A stretch of DNA of 64,000 nucleotides. It comes from Vermamoeba vermiformis (Eukaryota; Tubulinea; Echinamoebida). The position numbers and the translations under genes were made by a program. The notes under the pieces were generated by a model. It saw only the letters and a program-made list of their open reading frames with translations. It had not been told where the DNA came from and did not search any database. The DNA lies in the NCBI GenBank assembly GCA_045837725.1, contig JBEWZL010000198.1:62001-126000 (forward strand), given 5' to 3'. Positions 1 to 13,906 of this stretch are shown piece by piece; position 1 is the first letter of the stretch, and each line of letters opens with the position of its first letter.

Positions 1-3000
1 GCGTGCTTCTCTCCAACCAGCTCGCACATCATTATTTCGAGCAATCTAGTGTACGTATACATACTCATTGGTAATTTTACTGATATTGTTTAGTGGTGAG
101 CTAATCAAGTGGGACATTCGTAACAAAAACAAACAGACTAAGTTTGCCAATGGCCACTCTCGGCCAATCTTTAACATCGCCACGTGCTTACATAATGGCT
201 TCTCAAATCTATATACTGTCTCAATGGATCGAGCTGTAAGTGTGCTTTCGGCACAACACGCACAGCTAACATTCACTATAGATCATCATGTGGGACGAGA
301 AGTCTCGACAAAAAGTCTGGGACGTGAGTTCTATGGGTGGATTCGTGTACTCCATTGACATCAACCCAACGGATCCAGCCCGGCTAGTCGCAGCAATCGG
401 CGACAACACGATCAGAGTGTGCAATCTGAATTACACCGAGAAGTACGTTTAAACGGTAAATATAACGGACTACTAACACTAGTTTAGAACAGAACACATG
501 CGCGAACCTCACCAAACGCACACAATATGGAAAGGTCTACAATCAAAGGTCACGGTTGTAAGTTAAACTGAGGCCTTATTTTGTGCGTTGTCTGATTCAA
601 TTATCAAAGGTGCGGTGGCATCCCGAGGATATGAGCACGTTTGCTTACGGCACAGACGATGGACGCATTGGCTTGTGCAAGATAGACACCAATCAGCCAA
701 TGTTGTTCCAGAGCTATCACAAGCGCACTGTCTATGAAATCGAGTTTGGACCTGCCCCTCCTGCACACGTGTTAGAAGCTCTCAAGACCAAGTCAGGATT
801 CTATGTCCGATTGTTGGACTGTTACTAACTGCTGTTACTTAGAGAGAAGAAGCAACAAGACACGTCAAGTGAAGCTGAACCTGAAAAGCCGGCAAATTAC
901 AGTCACTTGTACACATGTGGAGGTGATGGTCAAATACTGGTGTTCAACAACAAGAACTCGCGAGGAAACCCGATTAACATTAACGACATTATAACGCGCG
1001 TCAACCCAAACATTGGCGAGGTGTTGTCGAAGAACAAGAGCGAAAAGATACAATTTCCACAACGCAGCGAGTTTGCGTGGAAGAAAGACTTCTCATTGTT
1101 AGCCATTGGCAACGTTGACGGCTCCGTTGAGTTGTACGACGGACAGTTCAAATTTCTGAAGCAATTCAAAGACCACATCAAACTTATCAATCGTATTCGG
1201 TGGCACGAGCCTATTGAAGGAGAAGGTACTAACATCACTTTAACACCGGCATATTGTTAACTTTCACTAGGCAATGCTCGCTGGTCGCACGTCTTCGCAT
1301 CAGCCTCCAGTGACTTTACAGTGCAAGTGTACGATGTGACCTCGTTAACGAGCGCACAAGGTGAGTCTTACACAAAGACTGAACACATCGGTGCTGCAAG
1401 TAGTGAGATCCTCGCAACTCTTAAGGGGCACAAGAACAGCGTCGTCGATCTATCGTGGAGTATTCATGAGCCACATTTATTAGCCTCATGCTCATACGAT
1501 GGTTCTATTCAAGTTTGGGACGTACTCCAAGCCAAGCCATTGCACATTATGCGTGGTCATTTTGGCAAAGCACTGACAATTTCGTGGAGTCACGTCAAAG
1601 CACCAATCATTTACTCGGGTGGTGAAGATCAAACAATACGCAGGTGGAACATCCTGCAATTCAACGCTGAAGTTGATACAACTCCGTCGACCAAAGCCAA
1701 AGTTAAGCCTAAAAGTGCAAAGGCACATCAAGCTGCACAAGAGAGCCAACCTCAAGAAGTCGAGCAGACCAACTCAACTCCAAGCACACCGACTAAAGTT
1801 GTGGCGCAGCAACAACAAGAGCCCATCAGTATTGTATCGACGAGCAAGACCACCAAGAAGACGAAGAGCAAGTCACTGTTCACCAGCTTTGATCCAAATC
1901 ACGACACGAGGCTGCAAGCGCACTCAAGCACACTATTGTTCGCACAAAATCTCGCGGGTGACACTGAGCACAATATTGAGCTGCACGGCTTGACTCAAGA
2001 GCACGTGGCCACAGTTAATGGACTCTTCGAGACAACCAAGAACATTGAGTCCTTTGTACATAGTGAAGGTAACGTCCATGCCAAATATGCAGCCAGTATT
2101 AACTGTTAACATTAATAGAAAAGACACATCAACAAGCTAGTAACTGGGATCCATATCTCGTGCTCGAGTTGTGGCAAGGCAACAGTGTCGAAGCATTCAA
2201 AACAGTTGTGCAGCAGAATATCCTCAACGAGTCGTGGCTGGCCCTCAGTCCTATGAGTACGCACTACCTATATAGTCCGATACAACCTATTAACAAGCGA
2301 TGAATAGGTGGTGCTGAAGTGTGGCGACAAATGAACGTCGTGTTCGCCAAGCACTTGGAAGCAGAAGGTGAAATTCATCGTGCCGTGCTTCATTTACTCG
2401 CGATCAATCACATCGAGGAGGCCATTAAGACCTATCAACGAAACGCCTTATTTGCGTAAGTCGAGCATTCTCCTCATAGCTATATCTAACGTCAATAGTG
2501 ACGCGATTGCCCTCGCTCGATTGAGACTTCATTCCCAACATCCACTGATAACAACCATTTACTTGGACTGGGCCCGGCATTTGGAAGAGAGAATCATGTT
2601 TGAACACGCTGCTAAATGGTAAATATTGATTGAATGAAAATGCACCTCTAACAGCTGTACAGTTATCTCGCCATCAACGAGTGGTCTAAGGCCGTTCAAG
2701 CCATGGCACGACGAGGTGACCTGCTTGCAATCAAAGGTGCGTGGCAGTTGTGTCGCTATTTGCTGCAAATTAACGAGTCTGATGAACTGCAACAAATCGA
2801 ACACGATCTGCGCGAGAAACTGTTCTTGTTGTACATCACCTCGGAGTTTGAAGGCAACCTTGACTTCGTGCTACTCAAGGCCTTGTTGCTAGAAAATGAT
2901 CGACTGCAATACGGTCTAATTGTATTGATTACTTGGTTGGCACTACTGCGGTCTATTGTAAGTATTAAGCGTCGTGAACTGCTTGTTAACGATTGTGTAG

Positions 3001-4139
3001 AACGAAGACTATGGAGTCGGTCAGATTGGAGCATTTTTTGAAGTCTTTGGTGTATCTGATGAGGCACTCCAACTGGACAAACATCACCCGACACGTAAGT
3101 CAAGCCTCATCCGTACTTAAAAGGAACTAATCCTCGTTAGTGTTTAAATTCTTAAATGACTACACTGGCCCTGAAGCCGTGTCAATCGCTTCAGAACTCA
3201 CCAACGCAAAATTGCCGACAAACAGTCTAGTCAACAACGTGAACTTCGTCTCTTTGTTTGACTCTGTCGACCCCTTCACTGATGTGAATAGAGCTGCTGC
3301 TGCGGGAAAGTTCTATGGCACGTGGTGCAGTCTGTACAGCGCACTTGTCAAGGGCAAGCTGATCGATCTTTCGTTGCTTCAAGCCACGCACATGAATATA
3401 TCTAACGCTAATGACACGTTGAGTAGATTGCAAGGCTCTGCTAAGGTAATAGTATTATTCAAATCAATCATTCTCTGCTAACAATCTTCTTTAGAAAGGT
3501 GATGAGATGCTGCTCTTCGCACAATTCGTGCTGTCATTGGTGACGAATGACGTGCCCGAGAACAAGCACATACCACAGGCCTATAAGGCGTGTTCAGTCG
3601 CTGTACAAGCACTAGTTTTAGCGCTTCACGCACTGTATTACACGTCGCTCAACAAGAGGTCTTACCGCTTATCAGCTTTGACACGTGTCATCATGCCAAC
3701 ACTGTCACTCGACGCCCAAAAGATATCACAGAATGAACAGTGCAACGTGGCACTAGCTCAAGATCTAGTCGACAGTCTAATGGCCTATTCGTGCTTCAAT
3801 CAACTGTTCTGGATCGTGCATCAGTTCCGAGAGCGCAAGACAGAGCCCGAACAGAAAGAACTATTAGAAGAATACAAGGAAAAGTTAGATGCAATCAAGC
3901 TAAAGCTACTCAGCGATCATCACAATCAAGTGTCTGCCTTGGATTCGCAGATGGGTGAGCTGTTGAAGTCGATTCGTCTGGCAGAGGAGCAACAAGACGC
4001 AGAACGAGTTGAAACACTGAAAGTGCAAGAGAAATTACTCGAAAAGAAGTTGTCGCTAATCAAACAACACGTACTTTTGCTGCCGTTCCCGGATTGGACA
4101 GACACAAACAAATTGCTCGCTGTACTTGTGACGAAATAA
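1..4139 (+). CDS. GEMIN5: Gemin5-like WD-repeat protein of the SMN complex (5' partial)
   Basis: In animals Gemin5 reads the snRNA code and delivers snRNAs to the SMN complex for Sm-core assembly. The gene enters from the left edge, so the N-terminal WD repeats are missing. The visible part starts in a WD blade (exon to base 50, intron 51-93, then GELIKWD), followed by blades with GTDDGRIGL and YHKRTVYEIEFGP, which match the Gemin5 propeller closely, then LASCSYDGSIQVWD and IYSGGEDQTIRRW. A basic, Ser/Thr/Gln-rich linker (about 1680-1870) leads to an alpha-helical region (about 2120-3480) resembling Gemin5's TPR-like dimerisation module, and to a C-terminal helical and coiled-coil part (3507-4139). 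At least ten short GT-AG introns are readable. The stop is at 4137-4139. A perfect TGACACGTGTCA lies in the last exon. Confidence 0.85.
3679..3690. repeat. Palindrome TGACACGTGTCA in a Gemin5 exon
   Basis: Perfect copy inside coding sequence, reading L-T-R-V-I. It shows that the word is not restricted to introns. Confidence 0.9.
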
Positions 4140-4315
4140 ACAACTCCATTGTATTAATATGTCGTATTATATTATTTGAACCTTTGTTCGTGTTGAAGAG
4201 TTTATCCGCGTGTTAAGAAGTAATTTTCCATTTTTAGTGCGTGCTCTTGCAACAACCACAAGACGAGATTATCATTGTAACACGTCTTGATTTATTATTG
4301 TATATACAACCAAAT

Positions 4316-5908
4316 ATGTCCAATTTTAAACCAGCCACAGTTGTATTCTCGTTGCCTGGCTCGTCGTCAAGCAATAAATTTGACAAACCACTAGGTAACC
4401 GTTTGGCACAAGAAATTAGCCAAATCAAATCTGATAATAAATTCTAATAAAAGATATTAGTTAATAACGCTAAATAATTAATAAAATAACTTCAGGAATA
4501 ATTTATTATTTTTTGCTAATTTTTTTTATTTTCCCAGATGAGCTGATAAAACAGGACGGCAATAGACCTGCTGATATTAAAGTAAAAAAACAGGTAAAAT
4601 ATATTTGCAGTTTAAGAAGTTTTAGCTCCATTTCTACACGAAGATCCACGTTATGAAAAATACCGAATTTTTATTTATCTCGCCTATTGTCACCTCCATC
4701 AAATCTGATTATATTCGCTGCCACTAGAACAAACGATTGGACCTTAAAGGAGTAGTCCAAAAGAACGTCAAAGAGAACACAAAGAGCAAACCAGCGCGAG
4801 CACTCAATGCGACGAAGAGCGAGAACAATCCACGACTGAACAAACGCGCGGAGGACAAAAAAGGACGACCAAGACCCGTGTTGTATGTATTAGAGACATA
4901 GTGGTAGACTTATATGAGTACGTGTTATTAATATAACGTTGTAGTATCGTGCCTCCTCAGAAAGACGAGCCACACAACAAAGGCGGAGTGAAATTTAACA
5001 GACCGAACAACAACAACAATCACACTGACGAGAAGGTCAAAATTGTCGTCAAGAACGATCAGTTTGGCAAACAAAAAGAAACTAAAAAGAAGTACGTCAA
5101 CCTCGACACTTTCGAGTAATTTTTTCACGGTGTCAAACCAAGATATTTTTCACGGGTACTAATGACACTGGCAACAGGGACACTGAACCTAAAGAGCGCA
5201 TTCGAATCAGAGTGAATCGAACGGACGATGAGATGGTGGACAGCGATGGAGACCGCGACAATGGCTCACCACTGCGAGCACGACACAGCGACAAAAAACG
5301 ACGTCGATCACGTGACCGCAGCGAGAGTGACAGCGACGAGGAGCACAGACATCGTCGACGACCGTATTCAGTGAACCAAGTGCAGCCCTCGCCGATGTAC
5401 ATGCAGCCGCAGTACAGTGTGCCCATGGCCCCCGCACCTGTCGCACCAATGCCGCGCATGTACGGCGCACCTGCTCCTGGTCCTCAGGGCGTGTTTCAGA
5501 ACATTTTGCACTCTATTCTCAAACAAAATATTGATGAGCGACTTAACGTAAGCCAAACCACAAGCAATTGCTTTATTTTGAAATTTCAGACCGGATCTGT
5601 TTTTATTTGATCCGAATTACTCCGCAGAATGAGAGTGAATTTCTATCCATAATGAATCATATTATTAATCGCCTTCTTGCCAGCAAACTGGTCTGCCTCC
5701 CCCACCACAGCCGACAATGCCAGTGCGCACTTACGGCTACAATTACCCAGCCGCCGCTCAGCCTGTCATGGAAGAGCCCATGCAGCCTTTGTTCGCGGAC
5801 AATGACCGGTCTGGTGGCTTGACATTGAGTCAGAGGTTCGGCTCTTCATCGTCTAGCAAGTCTTCTTCGTCTTCGGGCACCTCAAAGATTACGGTCCGTT
5901 TACACTAA
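4316..5908 (+). CDS. Putative mRNA-export adaptor with a UAP56-binding-like motif
   Basis: Low-complexity basic protein. If exon 1 (ATG at 4316) is spliced from CTAG/GTAACC near 4393 to the acceptor at about 4539, the protein reads FDKPLDELIKQDGNRP. This resembles the UAP56-binding motif (LDDIIKLN) of ALYREF, UIF and CHTOP. Next come a Lys/Arg/Asn-rich exon (about 4729-4890), a charged exon ending near 5095, an Arg/Ser/Asp-rich exon (about 5180-5548) with a Pro/Met tail, and a last exon with LTLSQRFG, similar to the LSLNERF motif of CHTOP. Family knowledge suggests a nuclear role linking spliced mRNA to DDX39B/UAP56. This is inferred from short motifs in a disordered protein; the exon chain is plausible but unproven, and other SR-like RNA-binding roles are possible. 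Confidence 0.5.
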
Positions 5909-6250
5909 CGCGATCTCGAAATAAAAAGAATAGGTTGAGGAAGAATAGACGAAGCACTGTACCTTGTAGAATTATTAAATGTAATTGATCAAGCGCTTGA
6001 AGCCGGAAATAGAAAACAATTTGGATCACATCTCTTTCTTTGGACAACTATTTGAGTATCTCGAGTCAATTCTGGAATTAAAGAGATGATGGAATGTTTG
6101 AACGAATCATGATAGAAAGAGCACTCTATTATGCGAACTCTGAGCCCTGGTTCATGAACAAATATCGTTTCCAGGTCTGATCTTCGAATTTTCTTTTGTT
6201 ATTATTGCTAGCGCCGTTGAAACAACACACGAGGACGTTAAAGCAAGCCC

Positions 6251-7547
6251 ATGATGAGCAAGGTAAAGGGCGTTAATGCTGGAACAGCAGCCAACGAATT
6301 CATGAATTTGAACAACCCCGAAGAAAGGAAGCTCAAGAAAGATCTGCTCAAATCTAAATACACCAAAGCCAAACGTGTGCAAGAAGTGCTCTCGCTGATT
6401 GGTTTTGTCATAATATTTGGCATTTGTGTCTATAGAATCATTGTGCATTACCCGACTCAAGATTGGTGGTTATTGCCTGCGAGTCTATTAGTCGGCACGC
6501 TTGGCGCTGATTTCTTCTCGGGTCTTGTTCATTGGCTGGCTGATACTTGGGGCACGCTCGAGACACCAATATTCGGTACGTTTGAATAATTTATTTTTTG
6601 GATCTTACGCTGGATGTTTAAATTGAAAAATTTCTCAAAACCAACCTTTTCTTCAAATATGATTCGCCCTCGTTTATATAAAATATTTACTAATTTCGGT
6701 TATGTTGATTAAATATTTCTAAAATTCGATTATGGAACGGTTTGCTCGCGTGGGCAAACGCGCCCAATCCGAACCAATTTTCACGACTTTATAATATTGG
6801 TGAAATAATTATTGCGGCTAATAATTAATTATAAAGGTCCGACCTTTATTCGATCATTCCGAGAACATCACATTGAACCCACGGAAATGACTCGACATGA
6901 TCTGATCGAAACCAACGGAGATAATGCTTTGGTGACATTAGGCATTTTATATTTATGCTCTGTTAAAGGTAATCATAATCTCATTCTCAGATTTGCTTAA
7001 ATAACAGAGGAATTAATACTTTTACCAGAACTGTATCACGAAGATGGATCGAGGAATTTGTTGCACTATTTTACTATGACCTCGTGGACTGTTATTTGTT
7101 TCTGGACACTGCTCACCAATCAAATTCACAAATGGTCTCATACTTACAAGCCGCCAGCACTTGTCATTATGGCTCAAAATTGCGGTCTGATCTTGTCTCG
7201 CAAGAACCACGGTGTCCACCACAGACCTCCTTTTGACAAGTACTACTGCATCACTAATGGCTGGCTCAACCCTGTACTCGCGTACATTGTAAGTACTCGT
7301 GGCAAACAATATTCAGCAGCCGTGCCGTTGTGTTTTATGACCGTGTCACCGCGTGTCAAATGCCCGATTGTGTTGCTAACGGAGGTTCAAACAGGACTTT
7401 TGGCGTCGTCTTGAAGCCGTAGTGACATTCGTGACAGGCTACGTGCCGCGCGAAGACGATCACCGCTGGACTGGTCTGTTGCCGAGTCCTGAAGTGGTTG
7501 TTAAAGCAGCGAAAGAGCGTGGCACATCACTCAGCGGCCATCAGTAA
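6251..7547 (+). CDS. PEDS1: Kua/TMEM189 family plasmanylethanolamine desaturase
   Basis: Membrane desaturase that makes the vinyl-ether bond of plasmalogens (PEDS1 in animals, CarF in myxobacteria). The N-terminus is cytosolic and basic, followed by two membrane segments. The His motifs that should bind the di-iron centre are all present: GLVHWLADTWG, FREHHIEPTEMTRH, NQIHKWSHT and KNHGVHH, followed by the family signature YYCITNGWLNP. Introns at about 6576-6836, 6968-7028 and 7288-7394 join in frame (PIFG/PTFIR, CSVK/ELYHED, AYI/DFWRR). The start is the first of two adjacent ATGs. The protein is about 290 residues, the usual size. It converges on Ku70, with 199 bases between the stops. Confidence 0.93.
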
Positions 7548-7746
7548 AGTGACTTGACACTCACAACACGTGTAATGTATTTATGTTTATATTTCCTTTT
7601 CAAAGATAAAGTTGTATGCTATTAACCAAGTTGACACTTGGCCGGACAGATCCGCTCCCCTTGAAGCGGATGGAAAAATATGTTTTGCGCAAGGTCGTAG
7701 TTCTTTTAACTATGACTTTATTTATACATTAGTAACCACTTTTGGC

Positions 7747-10458
7747 TTAATCATCTTCTCCATTGACGTGATTCTTGATCAACTCTACCAGCTCTTGTTT
7801 CTTCAACTTTGACGTGCCTTTAATACCTTTCCACGCAATGTAGTCTTTAAGTTCATCAATCTTCAGCGAGGAGATCTGTGCAAAGAGGTAAGCTTTGGGA
7901 ACGTAATAACGAAGAAGAATTGCACGTACATCACCACTAGCGACCAATTGTTGCCAATTTCGTTCAGCAGCACCACTGCCGTCACGTTTTTGTCTCTTAG
8001 GCGAGGGACCTGTTTCATCATCGTCCTCCTGCGATAGAATTTTAGCAACATGAAGCAAGACATCGATTTCAACACGTACTCTTGGTCGTTTGCGTGACAC
8101 TTTAGGCGTCTTTTGTTTGGGTGTCTTCTTCGGGTCTGGATCGTAGCCGTCAGGCAGCACAGAGGTCTTGAAGTCTGTAATCAACTCTTCGTACTAGATA
8201 GAGACGTCATTAGATTTGATTTCGACATGTGACACGTGTCAAACAGCGTACCTTGGACATGCCTTCCTCGTCAGGCACGACGTAATCAGGTGTCTCTTCA
8301 GTGGTCTCGCGGTCGAGTGCCAAGGCCTGCAAGTTGGCGTAATGGCGCTGCAGTGACGGGTTCTCAAAGTTTCTGCTGTCAAATCGAATGCGCAATGTCT
8401 TCACGAGTCTCTTTGCCTTGCCAATCTGATCGTTGTCGGCTTTAGGCTGCGCTTCGAATCGCAGTGATCGAATGTCATCTGCAAATGGCAACAAAATCAC
8501 GTGCATGCCTGGCGGCGTGACTTGAATGCCTTCTTTGTCCAGCTCTTCTTTTTGCGGCAACAACGCGATGAACTTTGGTGGACTGCTCGTCTTGGTCATG
8601 CGACAAATGGCGATTTTATCCGCGGCCAACATGCGGTCGAGCAACGCTGAGAACGCGACAGTACTGCCTTTGATTGCCTAAAAAGGAAATATTTAGCGCC
8701 GAGCTGACACGTGCTAACAGTTATCAATGACCGTACGTATTCATCGGGGTAAATAAAGCTGGCGTGTTTGATGTTGTAGTAGTCTTTGATCGTGCTGCGC
8801 GGCTTGAAGCCCATCAAATGGAACGACGACTTCTCGCACAGTTTGATCTTTTGAATCTCTTCTTTGTCGAAGAAGACACGCTCCCCTCCGTACGTGTATG
8901 AATTGCGGATCTGCGTGTCGAGCAACATGCTGCCAGTGTCCTCGCAGATGTACTTGGTCATCACTTTCAACTGCTGATTGGTCCGCGAGTCCAGCCACAC
9001 GTACCCGCCCTTCTTGGTCTCTTGCACTAAATTGTATCTGGTTTCCAAATATGGTAAGTCACGTGACTGACGATCAACAGGGACCAATTCTTTTGACTTA
9101 CAATCTGACAGCAATCTCGATGTCTTTGCCGATCATCATTGACATGCGACCGATCGATCTCTTTTTGAATTCTTTTCTTCGGACACGTGCGCGCAATTCT
9201 TCGAATTTGGCTGCAGCATCGAAGTTAGGCTTGCCTGTGTCATCTTCTTCAGCAACTGTAATAATGTCCTAATGTCGTATAATATTTATTATATTGTCTT
9301 ATATGAATACTATTATGTATACTCACGTGATAGAACAATGTCGGGTCAAATTGACTGTTCACTTTGTTCATTGAAAACAACTCAATTTCAATGCCCAACT
9401 CGGCCAAGTCCTAAAAAGGAAATATCACATTAACCAATTGCAAACATTACCGATAACTTTGCAATAATTTTTACCTTAGCTCGTTGAATGCTCTGATTTC
9501 TTAAGTGAGCATTGGCCACGTTTGGATTGTCATCATTCGTGAACAAGAAAATACGTTTGTGACCGACTTTAACGGTACTATTCGATAGTTAGTGATGCTA
9601 TTATACTAATTATAACGTCTATGATCGATGACTAACCAATTCGAGAACATGGTCGAACAGGCCCACAACGCGTCACAAAATGGAAATTCTTCGTCAGTGT
9701 GGCCAAAGTCTTTGCTGAAATCATTGTCTAATGGCATTATTAGAATATACTATATATGTATAATTAGATGTTTCGTACTTAGTAGTGTTTCTAAGTCTAT
9801 AATCTTCTGCGCGTCAGGTACATCCAGATCTGAAAACACGAACACGTGGTTGAAATCGTTCGAATTATTTTTCTCGCGCTATTAATGATAAAATTAATAT
9901 ACTAGTACCACATATTATTGCTAGTGTTCGCTTACGGTTCCATAAAAGGCAATACCGAGCAAATCACTGTCGCTCGAAATGATCTTATCTGTTAATGTTG
10001 CAATGGCGCACTTGACCGCGTTAACGAATGGAATTTCACCCGAATCATTTTCTTCGAACATGGACTTCTGCGCATCGATCAAGAAGATGATGCTGTCTCT
10101 GTTCATCCAGTAGGGAAACTACAAACGCGAAGAAAATAAGGTTAATATTACCGTGTGCATGGTTATTTGTATTTGAGTTATATTATTCGTAGAATTTAAG
10201 TGTTAGTAAAGCGTGAGTATTTTGGCGGTAAAGTAAAATTCGAGAAAATTACGAAATTAAATAGAGAAAAAATAGGAGGCTGCTAATTATGAAATCCTCG
10301 ATAGATATTTATAAAATAAAATAGGGGAATTAAAGTAATTAAATTTAGTCGATGTCGTTGGTAAAGGATCAACCGCGTAAAAATCATACCTCTGAATCTT
10401 CTTCATTCGCTTCAAAGTTGCCTTCATTATCATCGTCCTCGAATAGATTATCCCACAT
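7747..10458 (-). CDS. XRCC6: Ku70 subunit of the Ku DNA-end-binding heterodimer
   Basis: Ku70 pairs with Ku80 to bind DNA double-strand ends for non-homologous end joining and telomere protection. Domain order: an acidic N-terminal exon starting MWDNLFEDDDNEG (ATG at 10456-10458), a von Willebrand A-like domain with IIFLIDAQKSMFEE, the Ku core beta-barrel (YTYGGERVFFDKEEIQKI, FHLMGFKPRSTIKDYYN), the bridge and C-terminal arm (PPGMHVILLPFADDIR), a basic linker with a likely nuclear localisation signal (SPKRQKR), and a C-terminal SAP domain (LKIDELKDYIAWKGIKGTSK). It has about nine exons; most introns are short, but the first is about 265 bases. One intron carries a perfect TGACACGTGTCA at 8230-8241. 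The start codon lies 104 bases from the divergent methyltransferase gene, so a shared promoter is likely. Confidence 0.95.
8230..8241. repeat. Palindrome TGACACGTGTCA in a Ku70 intron
   Basis: Perfect 12-base palindrome within the intron at about 8196-8251 (minus-strand gene). It is one of seven perfect copies in the window. Confidence 0.9.
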
Positions 10459-10562
10459 TTTGATTATAGACTTTTAAACTGATTTGTGGTTGCAGATCGA
10501 GCACAAAAAATAAAATAAGGAAGTTTCTTTGGATCTGTTCATTTGCACTGACATCAACACGA

Positions 10563-12071
<1,509 letters not shown>

Positions 12072-12140
12072 AAATAAACCAAAATTTTTAATAATTTATT
12101 ATGTACAATTATCGCATTAATATTAAGAGTAGACTTTGTC

Positions 12141-13773
12141 TTATTCCAAAACCTCGAAGTAATGTCTTCGAGACCAATAATAATAATAGAAAGAATAAAT
12201 AATCGCTGTTATTAACAAGATGGCCATTGCGGTCGCACAAGCCGTCAAAAGAATGATAGAAATTCTCTAAAATAACAATAAATATGAGTACGATACTATA
12301 GAAATTAACATCAAATGTCAGCTTACGATGAACAGTGGATACTGGGCTCGATTAAATCTGCACGGAGAACACGTGGTGCAACATTGATCGTTCTGTAATT
12401 AAGAGGTTCATTAATATACCTCTTAATATAGGTATGATAGGCCCTCGAGTACGTACACTTTGCGATGAACATCCAATGTTAGCACACCAATAGCAGCCTT
12501 GTTGGGCCAAGCAATCTGAGCACCCAACTAATTGTTCACATTTGGGCTCTGAAAACAACAGTAAGAACAATAATAATACTAATATAGTACGATTATATAC
12601 GTACGTTCAGTGCACGTGACTTGCTTCCAATCAGCAGCGTGACACGTGTCAGTGTTGTTCAGATAAGTTGGACCGGCAACACTGCCCTTCAAACAGCTCG
12701 ACATTGATGGACACCAGCCACAGTTCTTTTGCAGCAAACAAGCTTGACAGTCCGTGCCGAGCTCATAGCAAGTATCTACATCACAGTGAATAGATTGTCT
12801 TCACAAACATGTTTGAGTTGGCTTACCTTCACACGTCGCAAGTTTCAGTTTTGGACATTCACTCGTAGAGGCCAGATTTTGTCCCAATTCAACGGCGCGT
12901 TGTTTGCGGTCACCAGTGACACGTGTACATGTGCTGGTAGTGTCGCACCAGCCACACATCAGACTTTTGTCTTGCAAACAGTCGCGACAAGTGGTGTGTT
13001 CCGCGCACTCAAGCACACCTAGACCACACGACATTAGCATATGAATAATATAATACTAGTGTAGGTGCTTACTATTGCACAGATCAGCACTCCAAGTCCA
13101 GGTTGAGCATTGTCCTGTGCTAGGACCGTTGACACCACCACCGACACAACTCTGCATTGTACTTCAGTTAGATACCACCTTATTGAAATTATGTTTATAA
13201 TAAAATATGTACGTACAGTCACGCCGCCCATTTTGCACCAGCCGCAGCCTGGTTGTTTGGTGCAGGCATAACAGTCGCTAAATTTAGGGCACGCAGTTCC
13301 AGGCGCTATAGTAACAAGTTTAATTAGCGTCGGTTGAGGGAATTCTTTTAATTAAATTGCATTACCAGCACACGTGGTATTAGTGCCATAAAGCCAAATT
13401 GGGCACGATAGTGTATCGCCTTTAGGACCGGTCTGGAATAAAAATGGTGTAAGGATCAATAACTGCCAAAAAAAAGGAATAAAATTGTAATAATTTATAT
13501 TATTATATGCAGTAGATATTGATTGTATAAGACCTTAATAATACTAAATACGAAAAATAGAAATTAAATATCCAAAATATTCGAATGCAGGTATGTTACC
13601 GTAGTGCCAGACAAACAATAGCCATCACACCAACCACATCCATCAACAGCTAGGCATTGCTCGCAATTTGTGTGAAACAAACAACGATCTTGATCGGCTG
13701 CGATCAGGTGTGCCAATCCGAGGCACAGCGTTAAAAATAATACAATCTTCTGCTCGTAACGATATACAACCAT
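12141..13773 (-). CDS. Secretory single-pass membrane protein with tandem plexin-repeat (PSI) modules
   Basis: The start at 13773 gives an N-terminal hydrophobic signal sequence (IVLFLTLCLGLAHLIAA). Then come at least five to six Cys-rich PSI-like modules of the pattern C-x-C-xx-C-GCGWC: CEQCLAVDGCGWCDGYC, a module around 13210-13310, CRDCLQDKSLMCGWC, CQACLLQKNCGWC and CSDCLAQQGCYWC. A single C-terminal membrane helix (rich in I, L, A and V) ends in a short Tyr/Arg-rich cytoplasmic tail with stop at 12141-12143. PSI modules are disulfide-knotted spacers in plexins, integrins and similar surface proteins. A role as a surface receptor or adhesion protein is inferred; no sema, kinase or other signalling domain is visible. 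About seven short introns. One exon carries a perfect TGACACGTGTCA. Confidence 0.8.
12640..12651. repeat. Palindrome TGACACGTGTCA in a plexin-repeat exon
   Basis: Perfect copy inside minus-strand coding sequence (D-T-C-H). A near-match, TGACACGTGTAC, lies at 12917-12928. Confidence 0.9.
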
Positions 13774-13906
13774 GATCTCTAGTACATTTGTGGTGTTTCG
13801 TTTAGATCTAACAGACGTGATTATCAAAGCACGGAAAATTAGACCGAAAACTGTCATGGTCAATATTAATTATTTATACCAGCCCTAGCAACACAGCTCG
13901 CACATC

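Noticed and set aside
7058-7414. Kua exon 3 frame continuing past the AYI codon as a separate C-terminus
   Set aside because: The continuation is intron sequence; splicing near 7288-7394 gives the family's FWRRLE segment and proper length.
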